5,046 bases of DNA, taken from NCBI GenBank assembly GCA_025351545.1, contig JANXVQ010000943.1, positions 1 to 5,046 of the forward strand, read 5' to 3'. Source of the stretch: Spirosoma sp. (GTDB taxonomy: Bacteria; Bacteroidota; Bacteroidia; Cytophagales; Spirosomataceae). The notes beneath the pieces were generated by a model. That model had not been told where the DNA came from and made no database searches. It was given only the letters and a program-made list of their open reading frames with translations. Within the stretch, counting starts at the first letter, position 1; each line of letters starts with the position of its first letter. Shown here in pieces: positions 1-5,046 of the stretch. Made by a program: the position numbers and the translations under genes.

Positions 1-284
1 CTACATTCTGGACACAACCAACCGGTCAGTTTTCGAGCGGAATGCTCAAAAAACTATCGCTGCTGCTGGCCTTTCTTGGTACTCCCCGTTTGGTACTTCT
101 CGACGAACCTTTAACGACTTTAGACGTAGCCACAGCCGCAAATTTATTTGCTTACATCCGGCAACTCCGCACCGAACAGAATGTATCGTTTCTACTCACA
201 TCACATCAGGATATTAGTCTGACTGGTCTACCGCTAACGGGCACCTGGCAGGTTGGAAACGGCCTTATCACGCCCAAAACCTGA
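1..284 (+). CDS. ABC transporter ATP-binding protein, C-terminal part (5' end outside window)
   Basis: This is the last 93 codons of an ABC ATPase, read in the frame whose first complete codon is at base 3; the frame is open to the window edge, so the start lies upstream. Visible in order are a degenerate signature motif (FSSGM in place of LSGGQ, about bases 30-44), Walker B with the catalytic glutamate (LVLLDEP), the D-loop (TTLD) and the switch histidine (LLTSHQ). Walker A and the Q-loop should lie outside the window. The protein ends only about 25 residues after the switch histidine, so it is a compact single-domain ATPase with no C-terminal regulatory domain. It would act at the cytoplasmic face of the inner membrane, powering the membrane protein that starts 8 bases after its stop. 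That spacing suggests one transcript and possibly coupled translation. The SSGM signature is common in ABC-2-type exporter ATPases. The substrate cannot be told. Family assignment is firm; the internal ATG at 42 is not a start, because the signature motif straddles it. Confidence 0.93.
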   Translation, partial: TFWTQPTGQFSSGMLKKLSLLLAFLGTPRLVLLDEPLTTLDVATAANLFAYIRQLRTEQNVSFLLTSHQDISLTGLPLTGTWQVGNGLITPKT

Positions 285-292
285 ATTATCCG

Positions 293-1363
293 ATGCTTAT
301 TCTTCTTAATCGCGTTTTGGTTAGTCAGTTCTACGCCAAAAATGCGGGGACGTTTCTGGTGCTTATTCTGCTGGCCTTTGGCTTTTTAGGGGCCGCCGAG
401 CACAAAGCCCTGATTACAGCGGCACTTGGCTCACCGTTTTTTCTGGCTATCGTATTTATTTTGTGGAGCTTGTACCTCCTGAAAACAGTTTCGTTTGTTC
501 GGCAGGAATTAAGGGCTCCACAACATCTGTTTCTGCAAACGTTGTGGCTGGTGCCCGCACCAAAACGCTGGACAATGTGGCTGGCGATACAAACGGCCTT
601 ATTATTCCCCATACTCGCTTATGGACAATGGATGGTGCAAATCGCGGCTCATCATAGGCGGTGGGACTCGCTGTTTGCCACTGTTTTGTTCCTGTTGAGC
701 CTGATTGTAACCGGTGCCGGGATGAACGATTATCGCTTACGCCATCCCAGCCCTAACACGATTCGCTTACCAAACTTTACGTTTAAAATACCCTACGAAC
801 TATTCTTTCCTACGTACTGGCTCCGGCACGAACCACTCTCGCTCGTGCTGACAAAAGCCTTTTCCGGTTTGTTGCTGGCGGGCGTTTGCCGACTCTACCC
901 TACCGACGATTATGACCAGCGGTTATTACTCATTGGCCTTTTGTTAGCCATTCTTGGGCATTCACAAGTAGGCGGACAGATAAGGGCATTCGAGCGGCAG
1001 TATCTACTTTTCCTGCCAAATTTGCCGCTGTCGTGGTTGCAGTGGTTCGGTCGATACGCGCTTACTTACGGTCTGCTCTGGCTACCCGAGTTGCTGATTC
1101 TGCTACGCAATTGCCCCACCGAAATTCAACTTGATTACATTGTCTGGCTCTGGCTGACCGGTTGGGGTGGGCTGATGCTCCTGCACAGTCTCGCTTACGG
1201 TTTTGACATCCTGCCCGAACGCTGGTTATCGGGCGTATTTGCGAGTTTTATCGGGGGATTATTAGCCATTATGTTTGGCCTGCCGGTTGGTGCGTGGCTG
1301 GCACTCGGTTGGCTGGGAGCTGTAGGTAATGGCTATTGGTCGTCCAGGCGACGGTTTACGTAG
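293..1363 (+). CDS. Polytopic membrane protein, probable ABC exporter permease subunit
   Basis: A 356-residue, strongly hydrophobic protein rich in Leu and Trp. I see about nine or ten likely membrane segments by eye, near residues 20-35, 48-66, 93-115, 126-145, 184-198, 209-222, 252-271, 279-302, 312-328 and 331-348, with a polar stretch at about 146-182 and a basic C-terminal end (SSRRRF). There is no cleavable signal peptide and I recognise no named family motif. The permease role is inferred from the ABC ATPase gene ending 8 bases upstream and from the shape expected of an ABC-2-like exporter subunit. The ATG at 293 is the first in the frame after the upstream stop; no Shine-Dalgarno sequence precedes it, which is normal in Bacteroidota. 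Oddity: the stop codon TAG (1361-1363) lies inside the first bases of the repeat element at 1360-1572, so the present C-terminus may have been set by that element. Substrate unknown. Confidence 0.82.
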   Translation: MLILLNRVLVSQFYAKNAGTFLVLILLAFGFLGAAEHKALITAALGSPFFLAIVFILWSLYLLKTVSFVRQELRAPQHLFLQTLWLVPAPKRWTMWLAIQTALLFPILAYGQWMVQIAAHHRRWDSLFATVLFLLSLIVTGAGMNDYRLRHPSPNTIRLPNFTFKIPYELFFPTYWLRHEPLSLVLTKAFSGLLLAGVCRLYPTDDYDQRLLLIGLLLAILGHSQVGGQIRAFERQYLLFLPNLPLSWLQWFGRYALTYGLLWLPELLILLRNCPTEIQLDYIVWLWLTGWGGLMLLHSLAYGFDILPERWLSGVFASFIGGLLAIMFGLPVGAWLALGWLGAVGNGYWSSRRRFT

Positions 1364-1382
1364 AGACGCATACTTGCGTCTC
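1363..1382. other. Left terminal hairpin of the element, directly at the end of the membrane gene
   Basis: The palindrome GAGACGCATACTTGCGTCTC has an 8-bp stem and a 4-base loop. It begins on the last base of the membrane gene's stop codon. It lacks the U-run of an intrinsic terminator, so it is better seen as a REP-like stem that could protect the 3' end of the mRNA than as a proven terminator. Confidence 0.6.
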
Positions 1383-1488
1383 CCGTCCGCATACTTGCGT
1401 CTCCCGTTCGCATACTTGCATCTCGTTCGCATACTTGCATCTCATTCGCATACTTGTGTCTCCCGTCCGCATACTTGTGTCTCCCGTC
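1367..1488 (+). repeat. Six tandem 19/21-bp units in the left arm of the foldback element
   Basis: Six head-to-tail copies begin at 1367, 1388, 1409, 1428, 1447 and 1468. Each starts CGCATACTTG, continues with a variable CG, CA or TG dinucleotide, then has TCTC and a short tail. Units 1, 2, 5 and 6 are 21 bases long; units 3 and 4 are 19 because CC is missing from the tail. The variants come in adjacent pairs: units 1-2 have TGCGTCTC, 3-4 have TGCATCTC and 5-6 have TGTGTCTC. Only the TGCGTCTC form pairs perfectly with the GAGACGCA half-sites at 1363-1370 and 1550-1557. There are no unique spacers, so this is not a CRISPR array. Confidence 0.9.
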
Positions 1489-1549
1489 CGGATGGTTTTA
1501 TTTTAATTGATGCACAGGAAACCCATCCGGGAAAGAGACGCTAGCGAGT

Positions 1550-1569
1550 GAGACGCAAGTATGCGTCTC
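1550..1569. other. Right terminal hairpin of the element, just past the oxidoreductase gene
   Basis: This is the exact inverted copy of the left hairpin (8-bp stem, AGTA loop on the plus strand). It lies 13 bases beyond the stop codon of the minus-strand oxidoreductase, where a transcript-end structure would be expected. Read in the direction of that gene it is not followed by a T-run, so intrinsic termination is unproven. Confidence 0.55.
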
Positions 1570-1582
1570 TACATGAATATCA

Positions 1583-2563
1583 TTAATGCGCTGTAATCCA
1601 GTCGATTATTTCACTGGTACGTGCCCCTGTTTCGCCCGTACTTGGACTTTTCCCTTCTCCACGAAGGTCTTTCACGATCAGGTCAATTAGTGGCTGTTGC
1701 ACATGCTCTGGAAATGGAATTGTATAGTCGACGGAGCCGGTTTCGGTTTCTACCCTGATGAGAAATTTTTCAAAGAATGAGAACGTAATTTTCCCTTTGG
1801 AACCGATGAGTTGTGTTTCTTCGATACGCTGTTCTTTGTTCACCGTGTAGCACCAGGTTCCGCTGCCTAAGGCACCCGATTCGAATTCAAAATTGGCCAC
1901 CACAATGTCGTCGGCGTTGTACAAACCAGCCTGATTTCGGGCAATTCCAGTAGCCGTTTTAATTGGACCAAGGGCATATTCCAGAAAATCGAATTGGTGA
2001 GCAGCCAGATCGTGAAAATGTCCACCTCCCGAAATCTCAGGAGAAACCCGCCATCTTGGCTTCGGATTTTCGCCCCCTTCTTCGGCATAAGGCTGCCAGT
2101 TCAACTGAACCCGAACATACCGAATATCGCCAATTACGTTATGATCAATCAGCTCTTTTATTTTCAGAAAATAGGGGAGCGCCCGGCGGTAAAACGCGAC
2201 AAAAAGAGGCACACCCGTTTCCCGGCTAACCCGGTTCATGGCCTCACATTCGGCCGCATTCAAGGCCATCGGCTTTTCTACATAGACCGGTTTACCGGCC
2301 CGCATAGCCCGAATCGCGTAATCGGCGTGACTGCCTGGGGGCGTGGCTACGTAAACAGCATTAACAGCAGGGTCGTTGATCAGGGCGTCGGCATCGTCGT
2401 ACCAGGTAGGCACATTATGTCTTTTTGCATAATCGGCGGCCTTTTCAGCATCCCTGCGCATCACTGCCACCAAGCTCGAATTAGGCACTTTATTGAACGC
2501 CTGACCACTTTTCAGTTCGGTTACGTCTCCACAACCGATAATACCCCATTTAACTTGATCCAT
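1583..2563 (-). CDS. Gfo/Idh/MocA family NAD(P)-dependent oxidoreductase
   Basis: A 326-residue soluble oxidoreductase of the glucose-fructose oxidoreductase / inositol dehydrogenase family. The N-terminal Rossmann fold carries GIIGCG (residues 7-12) for dinucleotide binding, then ATPPGSH (73-79) and the family hallmark EKP (96-98), whose lysine 97 is normally catalytic. The C-terminal domain has the GGGHFHDLAAHQFD segment (179-192), with Asp185 and His189 in the usual active-site positions. Members oxidise or reduce sugars, inositols or related polyols in the cytoplasm; the substrate here cannot be read. I chose the ATG at 2563 because MDQVKWGIIGCG places the Rossmann motif at the usual distance from the N-terminus. 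An in-frame ATG at 2626 would add 21 residues with no family character. No signal peptide is present. The gene lies 79 bases downstream of the aminotransferase on the same strand, probably in one operon. It is full length and intact. Confidence 0.93.
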   Translation of the reverse strand: MDQVKWGIIGCGDVTELKSGQAFNKVPNSSLVAVMRRDAEKAADYAKRHNVPTWYDDADALINDPAVNAVYVATPPGSHADYAIRAMRAGKPVYVEKPMALNAAECEAMNRVSRETGVPLFVAFYRRALPYFLKIKELIDHNVIGDIRYVRVQLNWQPYAEEGGENPKPRWRVSPEISGGGHFHDLAAHQFDFLEYALGPIKTATGIARNQAGLYNADDIVVANFEFESGALGSGTWCYTVNKEQRIEETQLIGSKGKITFSFFEKFLIRVETETGSVDYTIPFPEHVQQPLIDLIVKDLRGEGKSPSTGETGARTSEIIDWITAH

Positions 2564-2642
2564 ATTTCTGATGCATAAAACAGGCTGGTAAGCTACATGC
2601 AAATGCCTATCAGATAACAAGGACAATTTGGGGATTTTCTAA

Positions 2643-3956
2643 TCAACTTTTCTTCTTGCTGGCTACAGCCTGTTTCTCTGACATTGCCGTGATTGCCGCC
2701 ACCAGCCGGTCGAGGTCTTTTGGCGTATGATAAATGTGGGGCGTTACCCGTACGCCATGAATGTTTTCCCAATCAATGCCGGTCGTGTGGATTTTGTATT
2801 TATTTTGCAACTGGCCGTCAACCTCGCTGGTCTTCATTCCGTCGATGGAAAACAGGCCAACGGCACCCGCAAATTCGGGTTTGAATGAGGTATGAATTTT
2901 AACGCCCGGCAACTCCCGAACGCGTTCCATCCAGTAATTTTTGAGGTAATGCGCCCGGGCAAACTTACGGGCTGTTCCGATGCTGTTATGAAAATCGACG
3001 GCCGTGCCGATAGCCATTTCCGAGGCAAACGAACGCGTACCCAGGCTCTCAAACTTACGAATATCAGGACCGTCGGGTTCTGTGTTCGACAGCAACGCCC
3101 ATACATTGCGAATCTTGTTTTGTCGGATGTAAAGCATCCCACTACCAAAGGGCGCACAAAGCCACTTGTGTAAACTGGTAGCGTAATAATCGGCCCCGAG
3201 ATCAGGAATTTTGAAATCAAATAAGGCAAACGAATGTGCGCCGTCAGCAATCACTTCGATACCTCGTTTGTGCGCTTCGTTGGCAATTTTCCGAACGGGC
3301 AATACCTGACCTATCCAGTTGATCATGTGGGTTACGTGTACCACTTTCGTTCGGGACGTGAATGCCTTAACATACTGATCGACAATAGTGTCGTCGTTTT
3401 CATTGGGCAATTCTAAGTCCAGAAAAACCAGCTTGATACCATCACGCTTTTCACGCTGTTTCCAGGCGTTGAGCATGTTGGGATAGTCCTGTTTAGTCAG
3501 CACAACCTCATCACCCGGCTTTAGATTCAACCCAAAAATAACGGTATTCAAACCTTCGGTGGCATTGCGGTTAATGGCAATTTCTTCGGGTGAACAGCCG
3601 CCTAAATCGGCCAGTTTTTCGCGTAGCGCTTCGCGTCCCTGATCTAAAATCCGCCACATATAATAGGACGGCGCTTCATTACAGTATTGATAAAACCGAA
3701 TATGTGCATCCTGCACCACTTTCGGTTGCGGACAAACTCCCCCATTGTTGAGGTTAAGGAGGGTTGGCGATACGGTATATTCAGACTTCACCCAAGCCCA
3801 GAAATCCTCATCCTGCGCCCATTCGGCGGCCGATTTCAGGCCGACATCAGCAGAGAGAACGGGCCGGGCAAAGGTTTCGGGTAAAAACTGAGGGAGAGTC
3901 AGAGCACCGGTTGCTACGGCTGCGGTTTGGCGGAAGAAGGTCCTGCGAGTAGACAT
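2643..3956 (-). CDS. Tat-exported class V aminotransferase fold PLP enzyme (isopenicillin N epimerase-like)
   Basis: A 437-residue PLP enzyme of the class V aminotransferase group (relatives: isopenicillin N epimerase CefD, cysteine desulfurases). It opens with a twin-arginine signal: STRRTFFRQ at residues 2-10, a hydrophobic stretch AAVATGALTL (12-21), then a region that could be cleaved near residue 30. The mature fold shows LNLNNGGVCP (67-76) near the N-terminus, NATEG (131-135) in the cofactor phosphate region, HMINWIGQVLP (210-220), IADGAHS (236-242) with Asp238 for the pyridine nitrogen, SLHKW (261-265) with Lys264 as Schiff-base lysine, and FESLGTRSFAS (302-312). All key PLP residues are present, so it should be active. 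Export by Tat fits a protein that folds around its cofactor in the cytoplasm. The start at 3956 is fixed by the signal peptide. The exact reaction is unknown; epimerase, lyase and desulfurase remain possible. It appears to be first gene of an operon with the oxidoreductase. Confidence 0.92.
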   Translation of the reverse strand: MSTRRTFFRQTAAVATGALTLPQFLPETFARPVLSADVGLKSAAEWAQDEDFWAWVKSEYTVSPTLLNLNNGGVCPQPKVVQDAHIRFYQYCNEAPSYYMWRILDQGREALREKLADLGGCSPEEIAINRNATEGLNTVIFGLNLKPGDEVVLTKQDYPNMLNAWKQREKRDGIKLVFLDLELPNENDDTIVDQYVKAFTSRTKVVHVTHMINWIGQVLPVRKIANEAHKRGIEVIADGAHSFALFDFKIPDLGADYYATSLHKWLCAPFGSGMLYIRQNKIRNVWALLSNTEPDGPDIRKFESLGTRSFASEMAIGTAVDFHNSIGTARKFARAHYLKNYWMERVRELPGVKIHTSFKPEFAGAVGLFSIDGMKTSEVDGQLQNKYKIHTTGIDWENIHGVRVTPHIYHTPKDLDRLVAAITAMSEKQAVASKKKS

Positions 3957-4205
3957 GGTAGCTTATGTACGTGAGGATGAACGATGTACGGTAAAACTAC
4001 TCGTTTTTCGTTGTAAACCAATTCGTATATCATGACAAACACATACTATGACTCTTGCGCGCTTTATCTATCCATAGGACCATCCGTGTAAAACAGGCAC
4101 CAGTTTATCGACAGGTATAGTTCATTTACCTATTCATTAGGCTATTTAGTCTGCTAATCGTATGATCAATAGCAGGCAATCCCTTAATTTTCATATCATC
4201 AAGTC
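3957..4205. other. Divergent intergenic region
   Basis: These 249 AT-rich bases separate the minus-strand aminotransferase from the plus-strand signal peptidase, so promoters for both should lie here. I find no perfect match to the Bacteroidota -7 consensus TAnnTTTG. The best candidate toward the aminotransferase is listed separately. Toward lepB, the nearest match is TAATTTTC at 4185-4192, one base off but only 13 bases before the ATG and with no clear -33 box, so I do not call it. ATGTACG occurs twice (3965-3971 and 3984-3990), without evident function. No RNA gene, riboswitch or ORF of note is visible. Confidence 0.6.
3992..4021 (-). promoter_or_regulatory. Weak candidate promoter for the aminotransferase-oxidoreductase pair
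   Basis: On the minus strand, TTGG (4021-4018) is followed after 18 bases by TAGTTTTA (3999-3992). The Bacteroidota primary-sigma consensus is TTG/TTTG about 19 bases before TAnnTTTG, so this matches in spacing and differs in the last base of the -7 box. Transcription would start near 3986, giving a leader of about 30 bases before the ATG at 3956. The match is short enough to arise by chance. Confidence 0.27.
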
Positions 4206-5046
4206 ATGTTCAGAAAGAAAACAAGCCTTGTTAGCAAGCCGCTCAAACAGAAAAAAACGCCTGTCCGGGAATGGTTCGATTCGGTACTGTTTGCGGTTAT
4301 TGCCGCTACGTTGATTCGATTTCTGACGTTTGAAGCCTATGCCATTCCAACGCCTTCAATGGAAAATAGCCTGATGGTGGGCGACTTTTTATTTGTCAGT
4401 AAGCTTCATTATGGTAGCCGCACACCCAAAACGCCTTTGCAGGTTCCGCTAACGCATCAGAAAATCTGGGGCACAGATATCCCGTCCTTCAGTACGGCCA
4501 TCCAGCTACCAATTTATCGACTCCCCGGTTTTACGAAGGTGAAAAACGGCGACGTCGTGGTCTTTAATTACCCACCGCCTAAAGCCGGAGAACCCGCTTA
4601 CCCAACCGATTTAAAGACCAATTTCATTAAACGGTGCATTGGTATTCCCGGCGACGTAGTAGAGATTCGTCGTGAGCAAGTCTACATCAACGGGAAGGCA
4701 TTTCCAACGCCACCCCGATCCGAAACGATGTACTTTGTTAAAACAACCGAAGTTCTGGACGAGCGGTTTTTTCGGAAATTCGACATAGTTAATGATTTCA
4801 AATCGGCCGAGGGTCCGTTCATTAACTGGCAACCGCTTGAGGTGTTTAATGACTCGACCAAAACGTCGACGCTGGTTGGTTACCGAGTCAACATGACGCA
4901 GGAAGTACTGGCTAAATTTAAAGCTTTCGATTGGGTAAAAGGAATTGATTCTATGACTGAGCAACCCGGCCAGACAGAGCCAGGTATTTATGGCAACGCT
5001 GCTTACCAATGGAATCGGGATAATTTTGGTCCACTTTCGGTTCCTG
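4206..5046 (+). CDS. lepB: Signal peptidase I, N-terminal part (3' end outside window)
   Basis: The frame is open from the ATG at 4206 to the window edge, giving 280 residues with no stop. It encodes type I signal peptidase, the inner-membrane serine protease that removes signal peptides from exported proteins. A basic N-terminus (residues 1-21) is followed by one membrane anchor at about 26-42, then PTPSMENSL (48-56) with the nucleophile Ser51, the hydrophobic segment GDFLFVSKLHYG (59-70), and IKRCIGIPGD (141-150) with Lys142 as expected general base. NFGPLSVP near the end of the visible part leads toward the GDNxxxSxDSR box, which must lie beyond the window. The spacing of about 90 residues between Ser and Lys, and the long insert after the Lys box, are typical of the roughly 360-380-residue Bacteroidota enzymes and longer than in many Firmicutes. 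No Shine-Dalgarno sequence precedes the start. It is transcribed divergently from the aminotransferase and is probably unrelated to it functionally. Confidence 0.95.
   Translation, partial: MFRKKTSLVSKPLKQKKTPVREWFDSVLFAVIAATLIRFLTFEAYAIPTPSMENSLMVGDFLFVSKLHYGSRTPKTPLQVPLTHQKIWGTDIPSFSTAIQLPIYRLPGFTKVKNGDVVVFNYPPPKAGEPAYPTDLKTNFIKRCIGIPGDVVEIRREQVYINGKAFPTPPRSETMYFVKTTEVLDERFFRKFDIVNDFKSAEGPFINWQPLEVFNDSTKTSTLVGYRVNMTQEVLAKFKAFDWVKGIDSMTEQPGQTEPGIYGNAAYQWNRDNFGPLSVP

Larger units (their letters stand above)
1360..1572. repeat. Foldback (REPIN/MITE-like) repeat element between convergent genes
   Basis: A 213-base non-coding element fills nearly all the space between two convergent genes. Its ends, 1360-1382 and 1550-1572, are perfect 23-base inverted copies. 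Each end is also a hairpin: GAGACGCA and TGCGTCTC pair around a 4-base loop, TACT on the left and AGTA on the right. Inside, CCGGATGG (1488-1495) pairs with CCATCCGG (1523-1530) around an AT-rich centre. The right arm read in reverse complement follows the same plan as the left (terminal hairpin, another GCGTCTC, then CCCGGATGGG), but the left arm has been lengthened by tandem units. I see no transposase gene and no clear target-site duplication. I infer a non-autonomous element of REPIN or MITE type; this exact repeat family seems familiar from Spirosoma-like genomes, from memory only. A side effect could be transcript-end stabilisation for both genes. Confidence 0.85.

Noticed and set aside
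331..612. Minus-strand 93-codon frame with many cysteines and arginines
   Set aside because: It is antisense to the membrane protein gene; the Cys/Arg-rich composition is typical of the reverse reading of hydrophobic codons.
1367..1490. Possible CRISPR array
   Set aside because: The units abut head to tail with 19-21-base periods and no unique spacers, and no cas gene is present.
1329..1544. Plus-strand 71-codon frame with repeated AYLRLP and HTCVSRP segments
   Set aside because: The periodic protein is just the tandem repeat of the foldback element read as codons; the unit length changes (19/21 bases), and the frame starts inside the membrane gene.
1353..1579. Target-site duplication flanking the foldback element
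   Set aside because: The bases just outside (…GGTTTAC on the left, ATGAATA… on the right) share no convincing direct repeat.
1994..2578. Plus-strand 194-codon open frame opposite the oxidoreductase
   Set aside because: It lies wholly antisense to a gene with intact family motifs and its translation shows no recognisable domain.
2834..3250. Minus-strand 138-codon frame inside the aminotransferase
   Set aside because: It overlaps the PLP-lysine region of a convincing gene in another frame, and its composition resembles an out-of-frame translation.
4185..4192. TAATTTTC as the lepB -7 promoter box
   Set aside because: It is one base off consensus, has no -33 partner at the right distance and would leave a leader of only about 8 bases.
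4611..5009. Minus-strand 132-codon frame at the right end
   Set aside because: It is antisense to lepB, whose Ser and Lys catalytic boxes are clear on the plus strand.

Overview
The window looks like a chromosomal segment of a Bacteroidota bacterium, probably order Cytophagales (Spirosoma and relatives). The clues are gene starts without Shine-Dalgarno sequences, a long Bacteroidota-style signal peptidase I with large inserts between its conserved boxes, a twin-arginine-exported class V aminotransferase beside a Gfo/Idh/MocA oxidoreductase, and a GTAGAGACGCA... palindromic repeat of a kind I recall from Spirosoma-like genomes. The genus is an inference from memory; there is no rRNA or other decisive marker here.

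Layout: (1) 1-1363, plus strand: the end of an ABC-transporter ATPase gene, then 8 bases later a gene for a very hydrophobic, many-pass membrane protein. They probably form one exporter. (2) 1360-1572: a compact non-coding repeat element between two convergent genes. It has perfect 23-bp inverted ends, each end is itself a hairpin, and one arm has expanded into six tandem units. Its first bases supply the stop codon of the membrane gene. (3) 3956-1583, minus strand: an apparent two-gene operon, Tat-signal class V PLP enzyme followed by a cytosolic-type NAD(P)-dependent Gfo/Idh/MocA oxidoreductase. (4) 3957-4205: a divergent intergenic region with a weak promoter candidate for the minus-strand pair. 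(5) 4206 to the window end, plus strand: the N-terminal part of signal peptidase I (lepB), cut by the window edge.

The gene content is mostly ordinary housekeeping and accessory metabolism. The real oddity is the repeat element at 1360-1572, a REPIN- or MITE-like foldback whose tandem units vary in pairs. I see no CRISPR array, tRNA, rRNA, transposase or defence gene.
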